From positions 1 to 27,325 of the forward strand of contig CAXSDR010000044.1 of the NCBI GenBank assembly GCA_964236445.1: a stretch of 27,325 bases of DNA, read 5' to 3'. Origin of the DNA: CAXSDR01 sp964236445 (GTDB lineage Bacteria; Actinomycetota; Actinomycetes; Motilibacterales; Motilibacteraceae). A model generated the notes under the pieces. It did no database searches, was not told where the DNA came from, and saw only the letters and a list, made by a program, of their open reading frames with translations. The translations under genes were made by a program, and so were the position numbers. Below are positions 6,654 to 15,005 of this stretch, piece by piece; the first letter of the stretch is position 1; every line of letters starts with the position of its first letter.

Positions 6654-7574
6654 TCAGGAGGAGAGGAAGTGCGCCATCAGCAGATAGGCGATGGGAGCCG
6701 TCGGCAGCAGCGAGTCGAGGCGGTCCATGATGCCGCCGTGACCGGGAAGCAGGGAGCCCATGTCCTTGATGCCGAGGTCGCGCTTGAGCAGCGACTCGGC
6801 CAGGTCGCCCCCGGTGGCGCTCACGGCCGATGCCAGGCCGAGGACGATCCCGAGCCAGAGTGGACCGTCGAGCAGCGCAGGCATGGCATAGCCGGTCACC
6901 GCGGCGCTCAGGATCACCGAGCCCGCGAAACCCTCCCAGGACTTGCGCGGGCTGATGGTCGGGGCCATCGGGTGACGCCCGAAGATCACCCCTGCCGCGA
7001 ACCCGCCCACATCGCTGGCCACCACGGCGAGGATGAAGACCACCACGCGCGCGTTGCCGTGCGGGGAGCGCAGCAACAGCATCGCGAATCCGATCAGCAG
7101 CGGCACATAGACCGTGGCCAACGTGCCCGCGGAGATGTCGCGCAGATAGCCGATCTCACCGAAGCGCGCCCGCCACGCGATGCCGGCGAACACCGTTGCA
7201 GTCAGGCCGATGAGCATCGGCTCGACGCCGCCGGCATATGCAGCCACGAGAGTCGCGACGGATCCGACGCTCAGGGGCAGTGTCGCGAGCTCGACGTCAC
7301 GGTGCGCGAGCGCGTGCCCGAGCTCCCAGATGCCGAGCACCACCGCCACTGAGGCCAGCCCGACGAAGGTCGCCGGAGCGAGGTAGAGCGAGGCCAGAAC
7401 CGCACCGCCGAGCGCGCAGCCGACGGCGATCGCGGCCGGGAGGTTGCGCCCCGGGCCGCGGCGTTTGCGCCGACGGGTGGGGGCTGTCGCTCGCGCCGGC
7501 TGGGCCCGGCGGGCTGCCCGATCGCTCACGTCACCCCCAAAGCGTGCTGGCGAGGCCTTTTCTTCGATGGACAT
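6654..7574 (-). CDS. cdsA: Phosphatidate cytidylyltransferase (CDP-diacylglycerol synthase)
   Basis: The integral membrane enzyme makes CDP-diacylglycerol from phosphatidic acid and CTP, feeding all phospholipid synthesis. The family signature occurs near residues 264-288: KRDLGIKDMGSLLPGHGG then IMDRLDS. About eight hydrophobic helices fill the region after residue 45. The first 45 residues are hydrophilic and strongly basic (PTRRRKRRGPGR), a cytoplasmic extension seen in actinobacterial members. Length is 306 residues. The ATG at 7572-7574 starts eight bases after frr, and the order frr-cdsA-rlmN is a conserved actinobacterial and broader bacterial arrangement. Confidence 0.95.
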   Translation of the reverse strand: MSIEEKASPARFGGDVSDRAARRAQPARATAPTRRRKRRGPGRNLPAAIAVGCALGGAVLASLYLAPATFVGLASVAVVLGIWELGHALAHRDVELATLPLSVGSVATLVAAYAGGVEPMLIGLTATVFAGIAWRARFGEIGYLRDISAGTLATVYVPLLIGFAMLLLRSPHGNARVVVFILAVVASDVGGFAAGVIFGRHPMAPTISPRKSWEGFAGSVILSAAVTGYAMPALLDGPLWLGIVLGLASAVSATGGDLAESLLKRDLGIKDMGSLLPGHGGIMDRLDSLLPTAPIAYLLMAHFLSS

Positions 7575-7582
7575 GGCTGGCG

Positions 7583-8140
7583 TCAGACCTCGAGCAGTTC
7601 AGATTCCTTGTGTTTGAGCAGGTCCTCGATGGCGTCGACATAACGCTTCGTCGTCGCCTCGAGCGCCTTCTCGGCCCGGGCCCCCTCGTCCTCGCCGGCC
7701 TCACCGTCCTTCACGAGACGGTCGAGCGCCTCTTTGGCATGACGGCGCACGCTGCGGATGGACACGCGGGCGTCCTCGGCCTTGGTGCGGGCGACCTTGA
7801 TGTATTCCTTGCGGCGCTCCTCCGTGAGCTGCGGGAGCGGCACACGGATGACCGAACCGTCGTTGGCCGGGTTGATGCCGAGCGGTGAGTCGCGCAACGC
7901 CTTCTCGACGGCGTTGATGGAGCCCTTGTCGAACGGTGTGATGACGATGAGGCGCGGGTCGGGCACCTGGAACGAGGCCAGCTGGTTCAGCGGGGTGAAG
8001 GTGCCGTAGTAGTCGACGACGATCTTGTTGAACATCGCCGGGTTGGCGCGGCCCGTGCGGATGGTCGTGAAGTCTTCCTTGGCCACCGACACGGCCTTCT
8101 CCATCTTCTCCTCGGCTTCGAAGAGGGTCTCGTCGATCAC
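7583..8140 (-). CDS. frr: Ribosome recycling factor
   Basis: The 185-residue cytosolic protein splits post-termination 70S ribosomes together with EF-G. It has the standard length and shape: an N-terminal helix (IDETLFEAEEKMEKAVSVAK), the TIRTGRANPAMFNKI motif, the small domain (DYYGTFTPLNQLASF), then LIVITPFDKGSINAVEKAL and the Arg/Glu-rich C-terminal helices (PQLTEERRKEYIKVA). The ATG start is at 8138-8140. pyrH lies 92 bases upstream. No strong terminator is visible in that gap, so cotranscription is likely. cdsA follows after eight bases. Confidence 0.97.
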   Translation of the reverse strand: MIDETLFEAEEKMEKAVSVAKEDFTTIRTGRANPAMFNKIVVDYYGTFTPLNQLASFQVPDPRLIVITPFDKGSINAVEKALRDSPLGINPANDGSVIRVPLPQLTEERRKEYIKVARTKAEDARVSIRSVRRHAKEALDRLVKDGEAGEDEGARAEKALEATTKRYVDAIEDLLKHKESELLEV

Positions 8141-8232
8141 GTCATCTCCTCAGCTGATGGGGACGGGGGCAGACCGTCGGACGAGCTGGCGCGCGCGTCG
8201 CGGTGACGGGTGGATCGGTCACGGGTGTCGAG

Positions 8233-8976
8233 TCAACCGACCGACGACACGAGCGTGCCGATCCTCTCACCTCGCACGGCGCGGGCGATGTTGCCCTCGT
8301 CGAGCAGGTTGAAGACGATGATCGGCAGGCGGTTGTCCATGCACAGGCTGAACGCGGTCGCGTCGGCCACCTTGAGCCCGCGCTGGAGCACCTCGCTGAA
8401 CGACACCGTGTCGAAGCGCTTGGCCGACGGGTTGGTGCGGGGGTCGTCGTCGTAGACGCCGTCGACGGCCTTGGCCATCAGCAGCACCTGCGCGCCGATC
8501 TCGAGCGCACGCTGAGCCGCAGTCGTGTCGGTGGAGAAGTAGGGCATGCCGGCGCCGGCGCCGAAGATCACGACCCGCCCCTTCTCCAGATGGCGGATCG
8601 CGCGACGCGGGATGTAGGGCTCGGCGACCTGACCCATCGTGATGGCCGTCTGCACCCGCGTGTCGATGCCCTGCTTCTCCAGGAAGTCCTGCAGCGCCAA
8701 CGAGTTGATGACCGTGCCGAGCATGCCCATGTAGTCGCCCCGGGCGCGGTCCATGCCGGCTTGCGACAGCTGGGCCCCACGGAAGAAGTTGCCGCCTCCG
8801 ACGACGATCGCGACCTCGGTGCCTGCGCGTACGACCGCGGCGATCTGCACCGCGATGGAGTGCACGACCTCGGGGTCGAGCCCGACGCTGCCACCACCGA
8901 ACACCTCGCCGGAGAGCTTGAGCAGGACCCGGTCATAGCGCACGGTGGCGCCAGCAGCTTCGGTCACGTCGGGCAC
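8233..8976 (-). CDS. pyrH: UMP kinase (bacterial hexameric type)
   Basis: The enzyme phosphorylates UMP to UDP with ATP, the entry to UTP and CTP synthesis. The amino-acid-kinase fold is marked by LLKLSGEVFGG (residues 18-28), VGGGNFFRG (59-67), then DYMGMLGTVINSLAL in the UMP-binding region and KAVDGVYDDDPRTNP. Length is 247 residues, slightly above the family average of about 240 because of a short N-terminal extension. The GTG start at 8974-8976 sits one base after the tsf stop, so translation is probably coupled. The order rpsB-tsf-pyrH-frr is one of the most conserved bacterial clusters. Confidence 0.97.
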   Translation of the reverse strand: MPDVTEAAGATVRYDRVLLKLSGEVFGGGSVGLDPEVVHSIAVQIAAVVRAGTEVAIVVGGGNFFRGAQLSQAGMDRARGDYMGMLGTVINSLALQDFLEKQGIDTRVQTAITMGQVAEPYIPRRAIRHLEKGRVVIFGAGAGMPYFSTDTTAAQRALEIGAQVLLMAKAVDGVYDDDPRTNPSAKRFDTVSFSEVLQRGLKVADATAFSLCMDNRLPIIVFNLLDEGNIARAVRGERIGTLVSSVG

Positions 8977-8977
8977 G

Positions 8978-9808
8978 CTAGTGGGCGCCGACCTCGAAGC
9001 GGGCGAAGCGCGTCACAGTCACACCCTTGTCGTCGAGCAGCTGCTTCACCGTGCGCTTGCTGTCCTGCACGGAGGACTGCTCGAGCAGGACGACGTCCTT
9101 GAAGAAGCCGTTGACCCGGCCCTCGACGATGCGCGGGATGGCCTGCTCGGGCTTGCCCTCTTCGCGGGCGGTCGCCTCGGCGATGCGCTTCTCGTTCTCG
9201 ACCACGTCTGCCGGCACCTCCTCGCGGGTGACGTAGAGCGGACGCATGGCTGCGATCTGCATGGCCGTGCCACGAGCGGCGTCGGCAGCGTCGGACGCCT
9301 CGCCCTCGAAGGCGACGAGGACACCGACCTGCGCAGGCAGGTCACTGCTGCGCTTGTGCATGTAGGCGGCGACCTTGCCGTCGAAGTGCGCGATCTGGCC
9401 GAGCTCGAGCTTCTCGCCGATGACGGCGGCCGTCGAGCTGATGGCGTCGCGGACGGTGCGCCCGTCGGCCAGCGTCTCGTCGAGCAGTGCCGCGGCATCG
9501 GCGACGCCGGACTTGGCGACGTGGGCCACGACGTCGTTGGCGAGCTGCTGGAACTGCTCGTTCTTGGCGACGAAGTCGGTCTCGCAGCGCAGCTCCACGA
9601 TGGCGCCCTCGGCGGCGGCGACGAGACCGTTGGCGGCGGTGCGCTCGGCGCCCTTCTTCTCGACCTTGGCGCCCATCTTGATGCGCAGGACCTCGATCGC
9701 CTTCTCGAAGTCCCCTTCTGCCTCGACGAGCGCCTTCTTGGCGTCCATCATCCCGGCGCCGGTCGCGTCGCGAAGCTTCTTGACTTCAGCTGCGGTGATG
9801 TCGGCCAT
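8978..9808 (-). CDS. tsf: Elongation factor Ts
   Basis: EF-Ts is the guanine-nucleotide exchange factor that regenerates EF-Tu-GTP in the cytosol. The N-terminal UBA-like domain reads ITAAEVKKLRDATGAGMMDA, followed by KKALVEAEGDFEKAIEVLR. The EF-Tu-contacting TDFVAKN motif is at residues 77-83. Length is 276 residues, typical for actinobacteria. The ATG lies at 9806-9808. It is separated from rpsB by 128 bases that contain a strong hairpin, and from pyrH by one base. Confidence 0.97.
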   Translation of the reverse strand: MADITAAEVKKLRDATGAGMMDAKKALVEAEGDFEKAIEVLRIKMGAKVEKKGAERTAANGLVAAAEGAIVELRCETDFVAKNEQFQQLANDVVAHVAKSGVADAAALLDETLADGRTVRDAISSTAAVIGEKLELGQIAHFDGKVAAYMHKRSSDLPAQVGVLVAFEGEASDAADAARGTAMQIAAMRPLYVTREEVPADVVENEKRIAEATAREEGKPEQAIPRIVEGRVNGFFKDVVLLEQSSVQDSKRTVKQLLDDKGVTVTRFARFEVGAH

Positions 9809-9885
9809 ATCGGCTCCTGTCAGGTCGTGGAAATCGTGTCGGAAGGTGAAGCGGTGTGCGGGGACGTCCTGGCACAGCAGGAACC

Positions 9886-9917
9886 GTCAGCGGTCCGCGC
9901 TCACGCGAACCGCTGAC
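9886..9917 (-). terminator. Strong hairpin between rpsB and tsf, possible partial terminator
   Basis: The nine-base arms GTCAGCGGT and ACCGCTGAC are separated from an inner CGCG/CGCG stem by one mismatch, with a CTCA loop. It lies 20 bases beyond the rpsB stop and 77 bases before the tsf start. No run of U follows on the minus strand. It could act as an intrinsic terminator of the GC-rich kind, a partial attenuator setting the S2 to EF-Ts ratio, or an RNA-processing site. Confidence 0.5.
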
Positions 9918-9936
9918 GAGTGCCTGCAGAACGACG

Positions 9937-10977
<1,041 letters not shown>

Positions 10978-11282
10978 GGCCAGTCATCCCTCCTCTGCAC
11001 GTCGCGCCGGGGCAGCCTGCTGCCCGTTGACGCCGTGCCATCTCGGTTCCTGCCTCTGGACGGTCGCCCGGAGACCCTGGCGCCCGACCGAGACAGCTCA
11101 TCCCGCAGCGAAAGCTGCGGACCGAGTGGGCCGTCGCGAGATGCGGGCGCGCGAAGTCGACCCGCCGGAGCGAGCCGCTGGGCAGAGTCTAGCGCGATCC
11201 ACCGCCTTGGCGCCCACCATGGTGGTCCACAAGATCTCACTGGACGCACCGCTGTCCGGGAAGTCGGCGCATCCTCACTCAC
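10978..11282 (-). promoter_or_regulatory. Divergent intergenic region with long structured rpsB leader
   Basis: This 305-bp region separates rpsB (minus) from the M23-like gene (plus). A -10-like TAGACT lies on the minus strand at 11186-11191, about 210 bases before the rpsB start; I see no clear -35. The presumed leader contains two compact hairpins: CCGCAGC/GCTGCGG at 11103-11120 with a four-base loop, and GGGCAG/CTGCCC at 11010-11025. An AGGAGGG ribosome-binding site precedes rpsB. S2 regulates its own operon through the leader in E. coli; a similar role here is inference. I do not see a clear promoter for the plus-strand gene. Confidence 0.45.
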
Positions 11283-11849
11283 ATGACTGCCTCGCCGCCG
11301 AGCCCCCGTCGGACGCCTGTCCGGAGCAGCGCGGTCACGTCGCGCGCACGAGCTTCGGCCGTGGTGCTGCTGCTAGGCCTTCTGAGCTGGCTCGCTGTCG
11401 GCGTCACCCCGGCGCCCGCCGCCGCAGCTGTCTCCGCGCGCCCGCAGTGGCGCCTCCCGCTGACGGGATCGGCGGTGGTGAGCAGGCCGTTCGTCGCGCC
11501 GGCCGCGCGCTGGCTTCCCGGGCACCGGGGCGTCGACCTGCTGTCCTGGCCCGGCACCCAGGTCCTGGCGGCGAGCGAGGGGACTGTCACGTTCGCTGCC
11601 GTGCTGGCGGGGCGACCGGTCGTCGTGGTGCGCCACGGCGGCGTACGCACGACCTACGAGCCCGTCGTCGCGTCGGTGCGAGTCGGTGAGCATGTGCACG
11701 GCGGTGAGCCGATCGGCCGACTGCTCGCGGCCGGCAGCCACTGCGCCCCCGCCGCGTGCCTGCACTGGGGAGCGCTGCGCGGCAACGTCTATCTGGACCC
11801 GATGTCGTTGTTGGGAGCGCAACGCGTGCGGCTGCTGCCATGGGGCTGA
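11283..11849 (+). CDS. Secreted M23 (LytM-like) protein, probably catalytically altered
   Basis: The 188-residue protein starts with an Arg-rich segment and a hydrophobic core (SAVVLLLGLLSWLAVGV) followed by PAPAAAA, a likely Sec signal peptide cut near residue 49. The rest is a single LytM/M23 beta domain. The zinc ligands His81 and Asp85 (GHRGVDL) and His161 (CLHWG) are present. The two catalytic histidines of LytM are not: the Tyr-Ala-His site reads Tyr-Glu-Pro (125-127) and the first His of His-x-His is Cys159. It may therefore act as a regulator or glycan-binding protein, like the degenerate LytM factors EnvC and NlpD, and not as an endopeptidase. It is the only core gene on the plus strand. 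It diverges from rpsB and converges on whiG with 30 bases between stops. Confidence 0.85.
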   Translation: MTASPPSPRRTPVRSSAVTSRARASAVVLLLGLLSWLAVGVTPAPAAAAVSARPQWRLPLTGSAVVSRPFVAPAARWLPGHRGVDLLSWPGTQVLAASEGTVTFAAVLAGRPVVVVRHGGVRTTYEPVVASVRVGEHVHGGEPIGRLLAAGSHCAPAACLHWGALRGNVYLDPMSLLGAQRVRLLPWG

Positions 11850-11879
11850 GGCGCCAACTTCGGCTGCGCCGCGTCGCCC

Positions 11880-12782
11880 TCAGTCGCGCGGTTCGGCCAG
11901 CTTGCTGCGCAGCTGGAGAACGGCCTTGGTGTGCATCTGGCAGATGCGGCTCTCCGTGACACCGAGCACCTGGCCGATCTCGGCCAGGGTGAGGCCCTCG
12001 TAGTAGTAGAGCGTCACCACGATCTTCTCGCGCTCAGGCAGCTGGTTGATCGCACCGGCCAGCAGATATTTGGTCTCCTCGGTCTCGAAAGCGAGAACCG
12101 GGTCCTCGGCCTTGGTGTCCTCGAGGGTGTCGACGAGGCTGAGCTTGTCGCCCTTCTCGCCCCCGACGCTGAGCAGTTCGTCCAGGGCGACGACGTTGAC
12201 GAACGACACCTGGTTGAAGACCTGGTGCAGCTCGTCGATGCCGATGCCCATCTCCTGGGCCACCTCGGGCTCGGTCGGGGTGCGGTGCAGCCGCGCCTCG
12301 AGAGCGGCGTAGGCCTTCTCGACCTCACGCGCCTTGTAGCGAACAGAGCGCGGGATCCAGTCGATGGCTCGCAGCTCGTCGATGATCGCCCCGCGGATGC
12401 GGCTGATGGCGTAGGTCTCGAACTTGATGGCGCGTTCCAGGTCGAACTTCTCGATGGCGTCCATGAGGCCGAAGATGCCGTAGGACACGAGGTCGGCCTG
12501 CTCGATGTTGGGCGGCAGTCCGACGCCCACGCGGCCGGCAACATACTTGACCAGCGGCGAGTAGTGCAGGATCAACCGCTCGCGCAACGCCGTCTCGCCC
12601 GTCGCCTTGAAACGCTCCCAGAGGTCGCGCAACGCAGCCGTGGCGGCCTCGGCCTCGAGTTCTGCGTCGGTCATGACGTGCAGGTCTTCACCGACGCTGG
12701 CAGCGGGCACCTCGACCACACCAGCCGCACCGGCGCGGGCGGAGCCGGCGGCTCGCTCAGGCCCGCGGGTGCGCTCGCTCAT
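11880..12782 (-). CDS. whiG: WhiG/FliA-family RNA polymerase sigma factor
   Basis: This group 3 sigma-70 factor has 300 residues. Region 2 (LVKYVAGRVGVGLPPNIEQADLV-type sequence, then FGLMDAIEKFD and KFETYAISRIRGAIIDELR) covers roughly residues 70-135. Region 3 starts DWIPRSVRYKAREVEKAY. Region 4 ends the protein with LPEREKIVVTLYYYEGLTL and a helix-turn-helix, IGQVLGVTESRICQMHTKAV. In Streptomyces the orthologue WhiG starts spore formation in aerial hyphae, while FliA drives flagellar genes elsewhere. The position beside xerC, dprA and rpsB matches the Streptomyces whiG locus, which is why I use that symbol. The first 45 residues are a variable Ala-rich extension. The ATG at 12780-12782 overlaps the xerC 3' end by 26 bases. 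Confidence 0.9.
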   Translation of the reverse strand: MSERTRGPERAAGSARAGAAGVVEVPAASVGEDLHVMTDAELEAEAATAALRDLWERFKATGETALRERLILHYSPLVKYVAGRVGVGLPPNIEQADLVSYGIFGLMDAIEKFDLERAIKFETYAISRIRGAIIDELRAIDWIPRSVRYKAREVEKAYAALEARLHRTPTEPEVAQEMGIGIDELHQVFNQVSFVNVVALDELLSVGGEKGDKLSLVDTLEDTKAEDPVLAFETEETKYLLAGAINQLPEREKIVVTLYYYEGLTLAEIGQVLGVTESRICQMHTKAVLQLRSKLAEPRD

Positions 12783-13731
12783 AGGTTGCCTTCAGCCTTT
12801 CGACAGACACATGCGTGTAGATCTGAGTCGTAGCGAGCGTAGCGTGACCGAGCAGTTCTTGAACGCTTCTCAGGTCAGCTCCACCCTCGAGGAGATGAGT
12901 TGCTGCCGTATGACGCAGGCCGTGCGGTCCCATCGGCGCCGTTCCCTCCACCGCAGCGACCCGCTCGTGAACCGCCCGCCTAGCAGCGCGTACGTCGAGG
13001 CGGCCACCGCGCGCACCGAGGAACAGCGCCGCTGAGCTCGCCTCACCGGCCAGGACCGGGCGGCCGCGCACGAGCCAGTCGTCGAGCGCGCGCAGGGCCG
13101 GGATGCCCAGGGGCACCGCCCGCTGCTTGTCGCCCTTGCCGATGACCCTGATCAGCCGCCGCGCCCGGTCTATGTCGTCCATGTCCAGCGCGCACAGCTC
13201 GCTCACCCTGATGCCGCAGGCATAGAGCAGCTCGACGACCGCCCGGTCCCGCAGGGCGACGGGCTCGCCCTGGGCGGCAGCAACGGCGCTGGCGTCGAGC
13301 ACCGCGAGGGCCTCGTCCTGGCGCAGCACGGCGGGCAAGGACCGGGAGATGCGCGGTGAGGCCAGCAGCGCGCCCGCGTCGGTGGCGGCAAGACCTTCAC
13401 GGCACAGCCAGCCGGTGAACGCGCGGGCGGCGGACGCCCGTCGGGCCAACGTGGTGCGCGCCCGTCCGCTCGCCCGCTGACGCGCCAACCAGCTGCGCAG
13501 GGCCGCGAGATCGAGCTCGCGCGGCTCGTGACGCCCCATCCGCGCAGCGTGCTCGAGCAGGCCGGTCAGGTCACCCGCATAGGCACGCTCGGTATGCGCG
13601 CTCACGCCGATCTCGAGGCGCAGGTGACGCAGGAACCGCTCGAGAGCCAGGTCGAGCCCTGAGGGGCGCTCGGACTCCAGGGATTCGACGGGTGCGCCGG
13701 CGGACCCGCCGTGGCCCGCTCGATCACCCAT
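12757..13731 (-). CDS. xerC: Tyrosine recombinase XerC
   Basis: XerC-type recombinases resolve chromosome dimers at dif sites, normally paired with XerD. The catalytic set is complete, numbering from the ATG at 13729-13731 (324 residues): Arg175 in CGIRVSEL, Lys199 in VIGKGDKQR, His270 and Arg273 in HGLRHTAATH, His296 in LLGHATL and Tyr305 in TTQIYTHVS. The SAM-like DNA-binding domain is at about 25-110. The frame stays open upstream to 13923, but those residues overlap dprA and are Arg/Gly-rich and unlike the family, so the later start is preferred. Its last 26 bases overlap whiG. A second Xer recombinase must be encoded outside the window if the system is two-component. Confidence 0.92.
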   Translation of the reverse strand: MGDRAGHGGSAGAPVESLESERPSGLDLALERFLRHLRLEIGVSAHTERAYAGDLTGLLEHAARMGRHEPRELDLAALRSWLARQRASGRARTTLARRASAARAFTGWLCREGLAATDAGALLASPRISRSLPAVLRQDEALAVLDASAVAAAQGEPVALRDRAVVELLYACGIRVSELCALDMDDIDRARRLIRVIGKGDKQRAVPLGIPALRALDDWLVRGRPVLAGEASSAALFLGARGGRLDVRAARRAVHERVAAVEGTAPMGPHGLRHTAATHLLEGGADLRSVQELLGHATLATTQIYTHVSVERLKATYERAHPRA

Positions 13732-13769
13732 GCGAGCACGCTCGCGGCCTGCGGCTCGGAAGGCAAGCA

Positions 13770-13787
13770 CCGACGCCGCCGCGTCGG
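13770..13787 (-). terminator. Hairpin between dprA and xerC
   Basis: The arms CCGACGC and GCGTCGG form a perfect seven-base stem around a four-base GC loop, in the 98-bp gap between the dprA stop (13830) and the xerC start (13731). No U run follows. It could reduce read-through from dprA into xerC. In such GC-rich DNA a chance stem of this size is also possible. Confidence 0.35.
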
Positions 13788-13829
13788 GTATGTCGCCCGC
13801 CCCCGCACCGCTGCGCGCCCGGGTCTGGC

Positions 13830-15005
13830 TCACGCCGGCCGCCGGCTGCCCGCCGCGCGCGTGCGCCGCCACGCCCCTTCGGCGCCCTCGACGAGGCCGA
13901 GAACCGCGAGCCGACCGAGGCACGAGAGCACCTCACCCACTCCCAGCGCGCATGCCCTGCCCAGCTGGTCGACGTCGCGCAAGGCCCGCAGCGGCAGGGC
14001 GTCGAAGACGGCGAGCTCATCGGCGGACAGCGCATCCAGCGGAGCGGGGGGCTCGCGCCGCTCACCGAAGTCGTCGACGCCGAGATCACCCACGAGGTCG
14101 ATCACATCGCGGGCGTCGGTGACGAGCAGCCCTCCCCGCGTCCTCACTTCTTCGTGGCAGCCGGCGGACATGGCGCTCGTCACGGGCCCGGGCACCGCCA
14201 TCACGTGGCGGCCGAGGTCGCGTGCGCGCGACGCCGTGTTGAGTGCGCCGCTGCGGATCGCCGCCTCGACGACGACCGTGCCACGCGTCGAGGCGGCGAG
14301 CAGCCGGTTGCGCACGAGGAACCGGCCGCGCGTCACACCCGCACCGGGGGGAAGCTCGCTCACGAGGAGCCCTTCCCCGCCGATGCGGCGCAGCAGCGCG
14401 TCGTGTGCGACCGGATAAGTGCGGTCCACCCCGCATGCGAGCACCGCGACGGTCATGCCGCCGACGGCCAGCGCACCGCGGTGCGCCGCCGCATCGATGC
14501 CGAAGGCACCGCCCGACACGACGGTCCAGCCGCGGACCGCGATCTCGGCGGCCAGCTCGGACGCCACTGCGGCGCCGTAGGACGTGCTGGACCGGGCGCC
14601 GACCACGGCGATGGAGCGGGCGAGGGCGTCGCACAACGGACGCGAGCCCCGCACCCACACGCCCAACGGGCGTTGCTCCTGGAGGTCGTCGAGCGCAGGC
14701 GGCCACTCGTCGTCACCGGGTGCGACGAAGCGCGCGCCGACCCGGTCGGCCCGACCGAGGTCACGGTGGGCGTCGGCGTCGCCCAGGCGTGCGAGGTAGC
14801 CGGCGACCGCCCGCGCCGAGGCGCCAGGCAGCCGGCCGAGGCGGAGCTGCTCCAGCACGGCCACCGCACCATGCTGCTGAACGCCGGCGGCGAGTAGCGG
14901 CGCCGGCGGTTCGGCGACCGAGGCGAGGACCAGCAGCGCAAGCCGTTCCTCGTCGAGGGCCGCCGCACGCGGCCGGCTCAGCGGCTCGTTTCGCCGGTCG
15001 CTCAT
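13830..15005 (-). CDS. dprA: DNA-processing protein DprA
   Basis: DprA binds incoming single-stranded DNA and loads RecA during natural transformation; it is also widespread in bacteria not known to be competent. The 391-residue protein has a SAM-like N-terminal region, then the Rossmann-type DprA core: SIAVVGARSSTSYG (131-144), VVSGGAFGIDAAAHRGAL (162-179), VSELPPG, and RNRLLAASTRGTVVVEA followed by SGALNTA. A winged-helix C-terminus is suggested by LDALSADELAVFDALPLR. The ATG at 15003-15005 overlaps the comM stop by four bases. The cluster yraN-comM-dprA is common across actinobacteria. Confidence 0.93.
   Translation of the reverse strand: MSDRRNEPLSRPRAAALDEERLALLVLASVAEPPAPLLAAGVQQHGAVAVLEQLRLGRLPGASARAVAGYLARLGDADAHRDLGRADRVGARFVAPGDDEWPPALDDLQEQRPLGVWVRGSRPLCDALARSIAVVGARSSTSYGAAVASELAAEIAVRGWTVVSGGAFGIDAAAHRGALAVGGMTVAVLACGVDRTYPVAHDALLRRIGGEGLLVSELPPGAGVTRGRFLVRNRLLAASTRGTVVVEAAIRSGALNTASRARDLGRHVMAVPGPVTSAMSAGCHEEVRTRGGLLVTDARDVIDLVGDLGVDDFGERREPPAPLDALSADELAVFDALPLRALRDVDQLGRACALGVGEVLSCLGRLAVLGLVEGAEGAWRRTRAAGSRRPA

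Noticed and set aside
11090..11130. Possible c-di-AMP (ydaO-type) riboswitch before the M23-like gene
   Set aside because: GACAGCTCATCCCG recalls the 3' part of that motif, and such genes are common targets, but the other conserved block (GGGGTGAA-like) and the long paired architecture are absent.
11850..11879. Bidirectional terminator between the M23-like gene and whiG
   Set aside because: GGCGC/GCGCC can pair, but five bases with an 11-base loop and no T run in either direction is too weak to call in DNA this GC-rich.
13731..13923. Longer XerC starting at 13923
   Set aside because: The extra 64 residues overlap the end of dprA, are Arg/Gly-rich and lie outside the recombinase fold.
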